NCBI GenBank assembly: GCA_017987895.1
Contig: JAGNSU010000007.1
Span: 25,237 to 89,236, forward strand
Direction of reading: 5' to 3'
DNA: 64,000 nucleotides
DNA from: Flavobacteriales bacterium
GTDB taxonomy: Bacteria > Bacteroidota > Bacteroidia > Flavobacteriales_F > PHOS-HE28
Below the pieces are notes generated by a model. That model was given only the letters and a program-made list of their open reading frames with translations. It was not told the origin of the DNA and ran no database searches. The first letter of the stretch is position 1. Each line of letters opens with the position of its first letter. The position numbers were made by a program, and so were the translations under genes. Shown piece after piece: positions 45,184 to 53,627 of the stretch.

Positions 45184-45486
45184 ATGACCCTGAGCGGTAT
45201 TGTGATTTGCGTCTGTGGTCTTCCGTGGCTGATCTCAAGCTTCGCTGCATTTCAAAAAGTAAGAGCCATCTACTCTTTGCACCCTGATCTTCCACCTCCA
45301 AGATTCTGGTTCCGCACTCCTTTCGGATTGAGGACCGTGAGATCCGCCGCAGAAAAGATGGGACTGGACCGTGTTGTTAGCGATCTGAAGACTGTGGCGC
45401 GTTATCGAACGATACAACTGAGCATGTTCACCGCCATGCTCGGAGCGTTCTTGTTCGACTTCATCAGGAACGTACTCCTGGAGTAG
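45184..45486 (+). CDS. small uncharacterised membrane protein
   Basis: A 100-residue protein with an N-terminal hydrophobic helix (LSGIVICVCGLPWLISSFAA) and a second at the C-terminus (IQLSMFTAMLGAFLFDFI). A basic linker of about 50 residues lies between them (RTPFGLRTVRSAAEKMGLDR). I recognise no family. The gene is visibly less GC-rich than its neighbours and uses codons such as ATT, AAA and AGA more often, which hints at acquisition from elsewhere. It lies 29 bp after fabD on the same strand. Confidence 0.5.
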   Translation: MTLSGIVICVCGLPWLISSFAAFQKVRAIYSLHPDLPPPRFWFRTPFGLRTVRSAAEKMGLDRVVSDLKTVARYRTIQLSMFTAMLGAFLFDFIRNVLLE

Positions 45487-45517
45487 GATCCCCCCCACGC
45501 GTGCAAATCAAGGAATC

Positions 45518-46267
45518 TTACAGCGTCGCGTTCAGCAGCTTCCCGCTGCCGATCACCTTGTGCAGGTAGGGCTCGCGCAAGGTGGCCTTCATGGCCTGCA
45601 CATGGTCCATGCGGTGGCAATCGCTGCCGATGAGTTCGTACCAACCGTTGTCCACGAGCTTCTCTGCACTGCGCTTCACGCTCGGCCCATAGGCGCCGCA
45701 AAGGGCGATCGTATTCAATTGGAGGAGCACACCACGTTCTTTCAATTGTTCGAGCTTGCTCAGGTCGTTCGCCCAGTACCCGTAGCGCTCGGGATGCGCC
45801 AGCACAGGCCGGTAGCCTTGCGTCTGCATGGCGAAGATCACTTGCAGGAGGATGGTCGGTTCGCTGATGAAGGGCAGCTCGAAGAGCAGCAGGTCCTTCC
45901 CGAACGTGAGGACCTCCTTACGCTGGATCTTCTGCTCGAACTCGTGATCGAGGTAGTACTCCGCAGCGGCGTCGATGGTGATATCGAGACCTTGCGCGGC
46001 GATCTCGGCACGCACTTTCTCCAACCCGCCGAGGATGATCTCCGGCGAGTTCTTATAGCCATCGCTCATCACATGCGGCGTGGTCACCACTTTGGTGAAG
46101 CCCAGCTCGCGCATGGCGCGCAGCAGTTCCATGCTGGCCTCCAATGTGGGCGCGCCATCATCGATCCCCGGAATGAAGTGACTGTGGACATCGCAGCGCA
46201 ACACGCTCAGGTCGGCCTCGCCCAGATCGGGGGCGCGTTTGCCGAAGAGGTTGCCGAAGAGCCCCAT
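45518..46267 (-). CDS. CpsB/YwqE-type tyrosine phosphatase (PHP family)
   Basis: A 249-residue metal-dependent phosphatase of the PHP fold. Metal-binding motifs are DVHSHFIPGIDDGA near the N-terminus, TPHVMSDGY, the HPERYGYW loop and GSDCHRMDH near the C-terminus. In capsule loci this family dephosphorylates the tyrosine kinase (Wzc/CpsD type) that controls polysaccharide chain length. It is the last gene of the nucleotide-sugar operon, which fits that role. No Wzc-like kinase gene is in the window. Confidence 0.9.
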   Translation of the reverse strand: MGLFGNLFGKRAPDLGEADLSVLRCDVHSHFIPGIDDGAPTLEASMELLRAMRELGFTKVVTTPHVMSDGYKNSPEIILGGLEKVRAEIAAQGLDITIDAAAEYYLDHEFEQKIQRKEVLTFGKDLLLFELPFISEPTILLQVIFAMQTQGYRPVLAHPERYGYWANDLSKLEQLKERGVLLQLNTIALCGAYGPSVKRSAEKLVDNGWYELIGSDCHRMDHVQAMKATLREPYLHKVIGSGKLLNATL

Positions 46268-46272
46268 CAGTT

Positions 46273-46315
46273 CTTACCGCAAAGGACACAAAGAGCGCGA
46301 AGGGGATGCGAAAGG
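46273..46315. repeat. CCGCAAAGGACACAAAGAGCG repeat tract
   Basis: The 55-bp gap between the phosphatase gene and rfbB is mostly a degenerate purine-rich tract: CTTACCGCAAAGGACACAAA, then GAGCGCGAAGG and GCGAAAGG. From memory, sequences of this kind (GCAAAGGACGCAAAG repeats) recur in intergenic DNA of many bacteria. The function is unknown. Confidence 0.5.
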
Positions 46316-46322
46316 TGCATGT

Positions 46323-47408
46323 TCAGCGGTCGGCGTAATGGGCGGCATAATAGCGCTGGTAGTCGCCGGAGGTCACATGTTCCAACCAGGCCTGATTGGC
46401 CAGATACCAATCCACCGTGCGCTCCAGTCCTTCCTCGAAGGTGATGCTCGGTTTCCAACCCAGTTCGCGCTCGATCTTGCCCGCATCGATCGCATAGCGT
46501 AGGTCGTGCCCAGCGCGATCGGTGACGTAGGTGATCAGCTTGGCGCTCTCCCCTTCCGTTCGGCCCAGCTTCTTGTCCATGATGGCGCAGAGCAGGTGCA
46601 CGAGGTCGATGTTCTTCCACTCATTGTGGCCACCGATGTTGTAGGTCTCGCCGTTCACACCCTTGTGAAAGACGGTGTCGATCGCGCTCGCATGGTCTTC
46701 CACCCAAAGCCAGTCGCGCACGTTCTCGCCCTTGCCGTACACCGGCAGCGGCTTGTTGTTGCGGATATTGTTGATCATGAGCGGGATCAACTTCTCCGGG
46801 AAGTGATGGCTGCCGTAGTTGTTGCTGCAGTTGCTCAGCACGAAGGGCAGCTTGTACGTGTTGCCGTAGGCGCGGACGAAGTGATCGCTCGCAGCTTTGC
46901 TCGCGCTGTAGGGGCTCTGCGGATCATAAGGCGTCTCTTCGGTGAAGAAGCCGTCATTGTGCAGGGAGCCGTAGACTTCGTCGGTGCTCACATGGTAGAA
47001 ACGGCCCTCACCCCTGCCCTCTCCCAAGGAGAGGGGCTTCAGCCGTTCCTTCCAGGCTTCGCGCGCAGCGTTGAGCAAAGTGACGGTGCCGATCACGTTC
47101 GTGTTCACGAAAGCCATCGGGTCGCTGATGCTCCGGTCCACATGGCTTTCCGCAGCGAGGTGGATCACGCCATCGGGCTTGTGCTCGGAGAAGACCTTCT
47201 TCAAACCTTCGGCGTCGCGGATATCGCACTTCACGAACGTGTAGTTCTGTGCGTTCTCCACGTCGCGCAGGTTCTCCAAGTTGCCTGCGTAGGTGAGCGC
47301 ATCGAGGTTGATGATGCGGTACTGCGGATACCTCGTCACGAAGCGGCGCACCACATGGCTCCCAATGAAGCCGGCGCCGCCGGTGATGAGGATGGTCCGT
47401 GCGCTCAC
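46323..47408 (-). CDS. rfbB: dTDP-glucose 4,6-dehydratase with a small in-frame insertion
   Basis: A 361-residue SDR enzyme that makes dTDP-4-keto-6-deoxy-glucose, precursor of rhamnose and other deoxysugars. NAD loop GGAGFIGSHVVRRF, active-site motifs STDEVYGSL and YSASKAASDHFVRAYG, and NCSNNYGSHHFPEKLIP are intact. Between AREAWKERL and RFYHVSTDEV the protein carries the extra stretch KPLSLGEGRGEG, encoded by a palindromic repeat (47004-47036); relatives as I recall them are about nine residues shorter there. It lies just before the catalytic Thr, so activity may be affected or the loop tolerated. The start overlaps the upstream gene by 4 bp. No rfbA, C or D gene is nearby. Confidence 0.93.
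   Translation of the reverse strand: MSARTILITGGAGFIGSHVVRRFVTRYPQYRIINLDALTYAGNLENLRDVENAQNYTFVKCDIRDAEGLKKVFSEHKPDGVIHLAAESHVDRSISDPMAFVNTNVIGTVTLLNAAREAWKERLKPLSLGEGRGEGRFYHVSTDEVYGSLHNDGFFTEETPYDPQSPYSASKAASDHFVRAYGNTYKLPFVLSNCSNNYGSHHFPEKLIPLMINNIRNNKPLPVYGKGENVRDWLWVEDHASAIDTVFHKGVNGETYNIGGHNEWKNIDLVHLLCAIMDKKLGRTEGESAKLITYVTDRAGHDLRYAIDAGKIERELGWKPSITFEEGLERTVDWYLANQAWLEHVTSGDYQRYYAAHYADR
47004..47036. repeat. palindromic repeat inside rfbB
   Basis: GCCCTCACCCCTGCCCTCTC, followed by CCAAGGAGAGGGG. An 8-bp stem CCCTCTCC (47017-47024) / GGAGAGGG (47028-47035) with loop CAA. It is read in frame on the minus strand as PLSLGEGRGEG. Elements of this type are normally intergenic. Confidence 0.7.
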
Positions 47409-48703
47409 AGGCTCCAGTAGTTCAGCGCCTGTATCTTCTTCCGGAACACGCCCTTCAGATCCACTACAAGGCCTTTCGGCTTTAGCATGGACTTGAACCA
47501 GGCTTCGTCCTTGTTGGCGTATTCGGTGTGGTTCACGGCCACGATGATCGCATCGTAGGGGCCCTTCATCTCAGCGGAGAGCTTGTAGCCGTACTCGTGC
47601 TCTACCTCGGCCGCATCGGCATGGGGGTCGGTCACGTCCACCTGCATACTGTAACTCTGCAGCTCCTTCACCACGTCGGACACCTTGCTGTTTCGGATAT
47701 CGGTGACGTTCTCCTTAAAAGTGGCGCCCATTACCAGGATGCGCGCATCGGCGGGATTGGTGCCTGCGGTGATGATGCGCTTCACCGTCTGCTTGGCCAC
47801 ATAGCCGCCCATGCTGTCGTTCACGAAGCGGCCGCTGTCGATGATCTGCGCGTGGTAGCCCAGCTCCTTTGCCTTGAAGACGAGGTAGTACGGGTCCACA
47901 CCGATGCAGTGGCCGCCCACCAGGCCGGGTTGGAACTTGAGGAAGTTCCACTTCGTGCCCGCGGCTTCAAGGACATCGTAGGTGTTGATGCCCATCCGGT
48001 TGAAGATGATCGAGAGCTCGTTGATCAACGCGATGTTGACGTCGCGCTGCGTGTTCTCGATGATCTTGGCCGCCTCTGCCACCTTGATGCTCGCGGCGCG
48101 GTGCACGCCGGCCTTCACCACCAGCTCGTACACCTTGGCGATGATCTCCGCGCTGCCGGCGTCGCAGCCGCTGGTCACTTTGATGATGCTCTCCAGCGTG
48201 TGCTCCTTGTCACCGGGATTGATGCGCTCCGGCGAGTAGCCCACCTTGAAATCCTCTACGAACTTCAAATTGCTGAGACGTTCCAGCAGTGGCACACAAT
48301 CCTCTTCGGTGCAGCCCGGGTATACGGTGCTCTCGTACACCACGTAGTCGTGCTTCTTCAGCACCTGGCCCACGGTACGCGTGGCGCCTAGGAGCGGTCC
48401 CAGATCGGGGATGTTCTGCTGATCGATCGGCGTGGGCACGGCCACGATGAAGAACTCCACATCCTTCAGATCGTTCAGGTCGGCGGTGAAGTGGATGTCG
48501 CAACCATCGAACTCCGAGGCTTCCAGCTCGTTGCTGGGATCCTCGCCGCGCCGCATCATGTCCACACGTTTCTGGTTGATGTCGAAGCCCACCACTTTGA
48601 TCTTGCGCGCGAACGCCAACGCGATCGGCAGACCCACATAGCCCAGGCCGATCACGGCCAGCTTCGCCTCCTTCTTCACCAAGCGGTCATACAAGCTGCT
48701 CAT
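47405..48703 (-). CDS. nucleotide-sugar 6-dehydrogenase (WbpA/TviB type)
   Basis: A 432-residue enzyme of the UDP-glucose/GDP-mannose dehydrogenase superfamily. NAD loop GLGYVGLPIALAF, second-domain ENTQRDVNIALINELS, catalytic Cys in PGLVGGHCIGVDPYYL. The sequence type is that of UDP-N-acetylglucosamine/galactosamine 6-dehydrogenases (WbpA, WbpO, TviB) rather than UDP-glucose dehydrogenase, for which a separate gene (52253) exists. It overlaps rfbB by 4 bp and the Gfo/Idh gene by 17 bp. With the next genes it would give UDP-GlcNAcA as start of a 2,3-diamino sugar acid route. Substrate choice is inferred from context. Confidence 0.88.
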   Translation of the reverse strand: MSSLYDRLVKKEAKLAVIGLGYVGLPIALAFARKIKVVGFDINQKRVDMMRRGEDPSNELEASEFDGCDIHFTADLNDLKDVEFFIVAVPTPIDQQNIPDLGPLLGATRTVGQVLKKHDYVVYESTVYPGCTEEDCVPLLERLSNLKFVEDFKVGYSPERINPGDKEHTLESIIKVTSGCDAGSAEIIAKVYELVVKAGVHRAASIKVAEAAKIIENTQRDVNIALINELSIIFNRMGINTYDVLEAAGTKWNFLKFQPGLVGGHCIGVDPYYLVFKAKELGYHAQIIDSGRFVNDSMGGYVAKQTVKRIITAGTNPADARILVMGATFKENVTDIRNSKVSDVVKELQSYSMQVDVTDPHADAAEVEHEYGYKLSAEMKGPYDAIIVAVNHTEYANKDEAWFKSMLKPKGLVVDLKGVFRKKIQALNYWSL

Positions 48704-49718
48704 CCCTCTTCTGGTAAATGCGTTCGATGATCTCCACCACCTTCAAGCCTTCCAACGCGTTGGTGGTCATGGTCGTGCGGCCCTTAAGCGTATCCACAAC
48801 GTTGTCGATGATGAAGCCGTGGTTGTTCGCACTGCCTTTGTAGGCGCCGTAATCGTTCGCTGGATTGGTGGGCGCCAGGACCGGCATCGTGTAGTCCTTG
48901 ATGTGGCAGTACTCCACCTGGTCCATGTACTGCCCGCCGATCTTCACACTGCCCTTCGAGCCGATGATGGTCATGCTGCTCTCCAGGTTGCGGTCCCATA
49001 CCGCGGTGCTGTAGTTGATGCAGCCCATGCCGCCGTCGAGGAAGCGGAAGTTCACCAGGCCGCTGTCCTCGAAGGCCGTGAGGTCTTTGTGGTTGAAGTC
49101 CGCGAAGCGGCCCTGGATGTCGGTGATGTCGCCGAAGAGCCAGTACATGATGTCGATGAAGTGGCTGAACTGGGTAAAAAGTGTTCCACCATCGAGGTCC
49201 GCGCTGCCCTTCCATCCACCCTGCTTGTAGTAGCGCTCATCGCGGTTCCAGTAGCAGTTCACCTGCACCATGTGTATCTCGCCCACCAAGCCGCCGTCCA
49301 CTAAGCCCTTGATCCATTGGCTCGGTGGGCTGTAGCGGTTCTGCATCACCCCGAACACGTTGCGGTGCATCTGCAAGGCTTTGTAAATGATCGCTTCGCA
49401 CTTCGCCTTGCTCAACGCCAACGGCTTCTCGCAGACCACATGTTTGCGATGTTCCAAGGCGATCACGCATTGCTCGGCGTGAAGGCCGTTCGGGGTGCAT
49501 ACGTTCACCACGTCGATCCCGGGAACTTCCGCGAGCATGGTCGCCATATCCGGGAAATAGGGCACTGGAAAAGCGGTCGCGCCCGTCTGCTCCCGGGAAC
49601 GCACGTCGCACACAGCCACCAATTCGGTCTCGGCGTGCCGACTGATCATCTCCGCATGGCGCTTGCCGATGTGGCCGCAGCCCACCACCGCGAAACGGAT
49701 CTTGTCGTTGGCGTTCAT
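48687..49718 (-). CDS. Gfo/Idh/MocA oxidoreductase, WlbA/WbpB-like
   Basis: A 343-residue NAD-dependent oxidoreductase. Rossmann motif VVGCGHIGKRHAEMI, the EKP motif in HVVCEKPLALSKAKCE, then the C-terminal sheet domain with GGTLFTQFSHFIDIMYWLFG. In WbpB/WlbA enzymes this fold oxidises C3 of UDP-N-acetylglucosaminuronic acid. The assignment rests on neighbours: a WbpA-type dehydrogenase downstream, a WbpD-type acetyltransferase upstream and a WbpE-type aminotransferase at 53628. ATG 49718 is preferred to a GTG two codons upstream; it lies 2 bp after the stop of the acetyltransferase gene. Confidence 0.86.
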   Translation of the reverse strand: MNANDKIRFAVVGCGHIGKRHAEMISRHAETELVAVCDVRSREQTGATAFPVPYFPDMATMLAEVPGIDVVNVCTPNGLHAEQCVIALEHRKHVVCEKPLALSKAKCEAIIYKALQMHRNVFGVMQNRYSPPSQWIKGLVDGGLVGEIHMVQVNCYWNRDERYYKQGGWKGSADLDGGTLFTQFSHFIDIMYWLFGDITDIQGRFADFNHKDLTAFEDSGLVNFRFLDGGMGCINYSTAVWDRNLESSMTIIGSKGSVKIGGQYMDQVEYCHIKDYTMPVLAPTNPANDYGAYKGSANNHGFIIDNVVDTLKGRTTMTTNALEGLKVVEIIERIYQKRDEQLV

Positions 49719-49720
49719 GA

Positions 49721-50293
49721 TCACGAGGTCCTGGTCACGCGTCCGTTCGCCAGAGCATAGCGCTGTCCGCTCTCCGGGCAGGTCGCCTCCCCTTTCGCAT
49801 CGAACTTCAGCTTGTGGCCGTATTCGCTCATCCAGCCGGTCTGTCGTGCCGGATTGCCGACCACCAGGGCGAAATCCGGCACTTCCTTGGTCACCACCGC
49901 GCCCGCGCCCACAAAGGCGAAGCGGCCGATATCATGACCGCAGACGATGGTGGCATTGGCCCCGATGGAAGCGCCTTTCTTCACGAGCGTGCGAAGGTAC
50001 TGGTCGCGCCGGGCCACCGCGCTGCGCGGATTGATCACGTTGGTGAACACCATGCTGGGCCCTAGGAACACATCGTCCTCGCATACCACGCCGGTATAGA
50101 TGCTCACGTTGTTCTGCACCTTCACATTGTTGCCGAGCACCACTTGGGGACTGATCACCACGTTCTGGCCGATGTTGCAGTTCTCCCCCAAGACGCAGCC
50201 TGGCATGATGTGGCTAAAATGCCAGATGCGCGTGCCCTTGCCGATGGTGCAGCCTTCGTCGATAACGGCGGTGGGGTGGGCTGTGTGGTCCAT
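49721..50293 (-). CDS. hexapeptide-repeat N-acetyltransferase, WbpD/WlbB-like
   Basis: A 190-residue left-handed beta-helix acyltransferase. Hexapeptide repeats run through [20 protein letters not shown] and [20 protein letters not shown], then [20 protein letters not shown] and [20 protein letters not shown]. The type matches enzymes that acetylate the 3-amino group of UDP-2-acetamido-3-amino-glucuronate. I chose ATG 50293 ([15 protein letters not shown]); an upstream in-frame ATG at 50317 lies in a run of CATG repeats. It completes a WbpA-B-E-D set with genes in the same operon. Confidence 0.87.
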   Translation of the reverse strand: MDHTAHPTAVIDEGCTIGKGTRIWHFSHIMPGCVLGENCNIGQNVVISPQVVLGNNVKVQNNVSIYTGVVCEDDVFLGPSMVFTNVINPRSAVARRDQYLRTLVKKGASIGANATIVCGHDIGRFAFVGAGAVVTKEVPDFALVVGNPARQTGWMSEYGHKLKFDAKGEATCPESGQRYALANGRVTRTS

Positions 50294-50382
50294 GGGTCCA
50301 TGCGCGCATGGGAGCATGTCCCATGGCCCGCGGAAAGCGGACGGCGAAGGTACCTACCGGCTCTGGATCGAGAGCGACCCGC

Positions 50383-51264
50383 CTAGCTCTTCTGGGGCGG
50401 CCAGAGGAGCTTCTGGCAAAGCACTTCCTCGGTCAAGTCGCCGTCCAGCATACCTGCTTGACGCAACGTAGCCGCGACCGCGGTCAACGCGTGGTCCTCC
50501 AGACGGCCGTTCGTGTTCCACCGCACCTCGCCGAACCAGGCCCGCACATCCTCGAGCCCCATCTTGTAGCGCTTAGCGATGATCTCCGGCGCCGTCTTCT
50601 TGGACATCAGCCCCAGCGCCTGGTCCCGGATCACTTTCAGCAGGCGCTTTACGGGTTCAGGATGCTCGGCCAGCACAGCCTCGCTGGCCACGATCACGAA
50701 CGATGGCCAGGAGGAGCGGTGCTCGTCCACACGCCGGAGCGCGCCGCTATCGACCAGCGGCTTTGTTGTGTACTTCTCCCAGAGGAAGGCCAGCGGCGAA
50801 GGTCCTTGCAAGGCCTCCACGGCGCCAGGCAGATCGTTCACTACCACGAGATCCTCCTCGCTTAAATTCCAGCCTTGAGCCATTGCATACGCCATAGCGG
50901 CGAGATGGGATCCCGAATTGGGCCGGCTGATCGCGAAGGGGACATTGCGTAGTTGCTCAGGCTCAGTGATGGCCGCTCCAGCGCCTACATGCACGCCCCA
51001 GGTCAAGGGCGTATCCACGTAGGTGGCGATGATGCGCGCGGGGTTGCCGTGGAGGATATCCCGCACTGCGCCTTCGGTGACCAGGATGGCCAGATCGATC
51101 TCCCCCGACCGAAGCAGCTTGCACATGGCCCCGGTACCTTCCGCAACGGTGCGCCATTTCAGATCGATACCCGCGCGCACGAAGGCGCGGCGTTCCAAGC
51201 CCAGGTGCCAGGGCAGATTGAAGTGTTCGGGGACCCCCGCGATGCGGAGCGTGATGCTGTTCAC
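50383..51264 (-). CDS. periplasmic-binding-like protein (NMT1/SsuA fold) without signal peptide
   Basis: A 293-residue protein of the type II substrate-binding fold, similar to ThiY/NMT1/SsuA proteins: [20 protein letters not shown] at the start, then [38 protein letters not shown] and [19 protein letters not shown]. There is no signal peptide, and no ABC permease or ATPase gene is adjacent, so ordinary transport is unlikely. It lies in the sugar operon, overlapping the UXS gene by 4 bp (ATGA). It could be a cytoplasmic ligand sensor or an enzyme of this fold; function unknown. Confidence 0.75.
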   Translation of the reverse strand: MNSITLRIAGVPEHFNLPWHLGLERRAFVRAGIDLKWRTVAEGTGAMCKLLRSGEIDLAILVTEGAVRDILHGNPARIIATYVDTPLTWGVHVGAGAAITEPEQLRNVPFAISRPNSGSHLAAMAYAMAQGWNLSEEDLVVVNDLPGAVEALQGPSPLAFLWEKYTTKPLVDSGALRRVDEHRSSWPSFVIVASEAVLAEHPEPVKRLLKVIRDQALGLMSKKTAPEIIAKRYKMGLEDVRAWFGEVRWNTNGRLEDHALTAVAATLRQAGMLDGDLTEEVLCQKLLWPPQKS

Positions 51265-52253
51265 TTGCGCACGTAGCCCTCGAAGGTATTGTGGTCCTTC
51301 TCGTGCAACTCTTCGGGCGTCAGCCCCTTGAAATACGCATACGTGATGCGCAAGCCTTCGGCGCGATCCACCTTGGGCTCCCAGCCCAGAACTTGTTTCG
51401 CAAGGGTGATATCCGGCTGGCGCTGCATGGGGTCATCCTGTGGCAGCGGTTTGTACACCACCTTCTGCTTGGTGCCCGTAAGCTTGATGATCTCCTCAGC
51501 GAACTGCGCGATGGTGATCTCGCTGGGGTTGCCAATGTTCACTGGTCCGCTGTAGTCACTATGCAATAAGCGATAGATGCCTTCGATCAGGTCGTCCACA
51601 TAGCAGAAGCTTCTCGTTTGCTTGCCTTCGCCGAAGACCGTGAGGTCCTCGCCCCGCAACGCCTGGCCGATGAAGGCGGGCAATACGCGGCCGTCGTTCA
51701 ACCGCATGCGCGGACCATAGGTGTTGAAGATGCGCACGATACGCGTCTCCACACCGTGGTAGGTGTGATAAGCCATGGTGATCGCCTCCTGGAACCGCTT
51801 CGCTTCGTCGTACACGCCCCGCGGCCCGACAGTGTTCACATGGCCCCAGTAGCTCTCCGTTTGTGGATGCACCTGCGGATCGCCGTAGACCTCGCTGGTG
51901 CTCGCCACAAGGATGCGCGCACCTTTCGCCTTGGCCAGGCCAAGTAGGTTGTGCGTACCCAGCGAGCTCACCTTCAACGTTTGGATCGGGATCTTCAGAT
52001 AGTCGATCGGGCTGGCGGGGCTGGCGAAGTGCAGGATGTATTTCAACGGTCCAGGCACGTGCACGAACCGGCTTACGTCGTGGTGATAGAACTCGAAATC
52101 CTCGCGTTTGAAGAGGTGCTCAATATTCTTCAGTCGTCCGGTGATCAGGTTGTCCATCCCGATCACATGGTAGCCCTCCTTCAGGAAACGGTCGCACAGG
52201 TGCGAGCCCAGGAAACCCGCCGCACCGGTGATGAGCACACGGTCCTTCATCAT
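51261..52253 (-). CDS. UDP-glucuronate decarboxylase (UDP-xylose synthase) family
   Basis: A 330-residue SDR enzyme. NAD loop [19 protein letters not shown], catalytic motifs STSEVYGDP and [10 protein letters not shown], then [19 protein letters not shown] and [19 protein letters not shown]. The [13 protein letters not shown] and [10 protein letters not shown] segments are characteristic of UXS, which turns UDP-glucuronate into UDP-xylose. The gene upstream (52253) makes UDP-glucuronate, which supports this. The start ATG at 52253 overlaps the ugd stop by one base (TGATG). Confidence 0.92.
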   Translation of the reverse strand: MMKDRVLITGAAGFLGSHLCDRFLKEGYHVIGMDNLITGRLKNIEHLFKREDFEFYHHDVSRFVHVPGPLKYILHFASPASPIDYLKIPIQTLKVSSLGTHNLLGLAKAKGARILVASTSEVYGDPQVHPQTESYWGHVNTVGPRGVYDEAKRFQEAITMAYHTYHGVETRIVRIFNTYGPRMRLNDGRVLPAFIGQALRGEDLTVFGEGKQTRSFCYVDDLIEGIYRLLHSDYSGPVNIGNPSEITIAQFAEEIIKLTGTKQKVVYKPLPQDDPMQRQPDITLAKQVLGWEPKVDRAEGLRITYAYFKGLTPEELHEKDHNTFEGYVRK

Positions 52254-53590
52254 CAGGCTTTGGTGGTGGAACGCAAAGGCACGTTCACGGTCTGGCGGCC
52301 CACGCTCACGTAGGTGAAGCCTTGCTCCTTCATGTGGTCCAACTCGTAGAGGTTGCGGCCGTCGAAGATCACGCGCTCCTTCAGGCTGCTGGCGAGACGG
52401 GCGAGGTCCGGGGTACGGAACTCCGCCCATTCGGTGGCGATGATCAACGCATCGGCGTCCTTCAGCGCTTCGTATTCGTCCGCTGCGAAACGAATGCCGT
52501 CGCCCAGCTGCTTCTTCACGTTCGGCATCGCCTCTGGATCGAACGCGGTGACCGCCGCCCCTTCCTTCAGCAGCGCATCGATGATGTACAGGGCCGGCGC
52601 CTCGCGGATGTCATCAGTATCTGGTTTGAAGGCGAGTCCCCACAAGGCGAAGCGCTTGCCACGCAATGTTCCGTCGTAATGCGCTTTGATCTTCGGGATG
52701 ATGGAGGTCTTCTGACGTTCGTTCACCTCCATCACACTGCGGATGATCTCAAAGGTGTAGCCGGCATCGTCCCCGCTCTTGGCCAGGGCTTGCACGTCCT
52801 TCGGGAAGCAGCTACCACCGTAGCCAATACCCGGGAAGAGGAAGCGCTTGCCGATGCGGCTGTCGCTGCCGACGCCGATGCGCACCTTGTCCACGTCCGC
52901 GCCCACCTTTTCGCAGAAGTTCGCGATCTCGTTCATAAAGGTGATCTTGGTGGCCAGGAAGGCGTTCGCCGCGTATTTGGTGAGTTCCGCGCTGCGCTCG
53001 TCCATGAAGATGATCGGGTTGCCCTGGCGGACGAAGGGCTTGTAGAGGTCCTCCATCACTTTGCGCGCGCGGTCACTGCTGGTACCTACCACCACCCGGT
53101 CCGGCTTCAGAAAATCGTCCACCGCATAGCCTTCGCGCAGGAACTCGGGGTTGCTCACGATGTCGAACGGCGCTTTCGCGTGCTTCGCTACTGCGGCATG
53201 CACCCTCTCCGCGGTCCCCACCGGCACGGTGCTCTTATCCACGATCACCTTGTAGTCGGTGATGATCTTCCCCAGGTCATCGGCGACACCGAGCACATAG
53301 CGCAGATCGGCGCTTCCGTCCTCTCCCGGTGGCGTGGGGAGCGCCAGGAAGATGATCTGTGCCTGATCGATCGCGCTCTTCAGGTCCGTGGTGAAGCTGA
53401 GGCGGCCCTGCCGGATGTTCCGCTCGAAGAGCACATCGAGATGCGGCTCGTAGATGGGCACCTGGCCGGCCTTCAGCAACTTCACCTTCTCCTCATTGAT
53501 GTCCACGCATACGACGTGGTTGCCGGTCTCGGCGAAACACGTCCCGGTGACGAGCCCTACGTATCCTGTGCCTACTACTGCGATGTTCAT
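52253..53590 (-). CDS. ugd: UDP-glucose 6-dehydrogenase
   Basis: A 445-residue enzyme oxidising UDP-glucose to UDP-glucuronate with two NAD. N-terminal NAD loop [19 protein letters not shown], conserved [39 protein letters not shown], and the catalytic Cys in [17 protein letters not shown]. Length and motifs are typical of class II UGDs. It is directly followed by the UXS gene and preceded by a short palindrome (53605-53624). Confidence 0.95.
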   Translation of the reverse strand: MNIAVVGTGYVGLVTGTCFAETGNHVVCVDINEEKVKLLKAGQVPIYEPHLDVLFERNIRQGRLSFTTDLKSAIDQAQIIFLALPTPPGEDGSADLRYVLGVADDLGKIITDYKVIVDKSTVPVGTAERVHAAVAKHAKAPFDIVSNPEFLREGYAVDDFLKPDRVVVGTSSDRARKVMEDLYKPFVRQGNPIIFMDERSAELTKYAANAFLATKITFMNEIANFCEKVGADVDKVRIGVGSDSRIGKRFLFPGIGYGGSCFPKDVQALAKSGDDAGYTFEIIRSVMEVNERQKTSIIPKIKAHYDGTLRGKRFALWGLAFKPDTDDIREAPALYIIDALLKEGAAVTAFDPEAMPNVKKQLGDGIRFAADEYEALKDADALIIATEWAEFRTPDLARLASSLKERVIFDGRNLYELDHMKEQGFTYVSVGRQTVNVPLRSTTKA

Positions 53591-53604
53591 TCGTGGTGGG
53601 GTTG

Positions 53605-53624
53605 GGGCGCATCATGATGCGCCC
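53605..53624. repeat. perfect 20-bp palindrome between aminotransferase and ugd genes
   Basis: GGGCGCATCATGATGCGCCC reads the same on both strands. It fills most of the 37-bp gap. The flanks GTTGG and GTAC give a GGGGCGCATC...GATGCGCCC hairpin like those of REP-type elements and like the longer hairpin at 42166. Confidence 0.65.
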
Positions 53625-53627
53625 GTA

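Noticed and set aside
47528..48391. 287-residue plus-strand open frame opposite the WbpA-like gene
   Set aside because: Antisense to a conserved dehydrogenase with intact catalytic motifs; no independent support.
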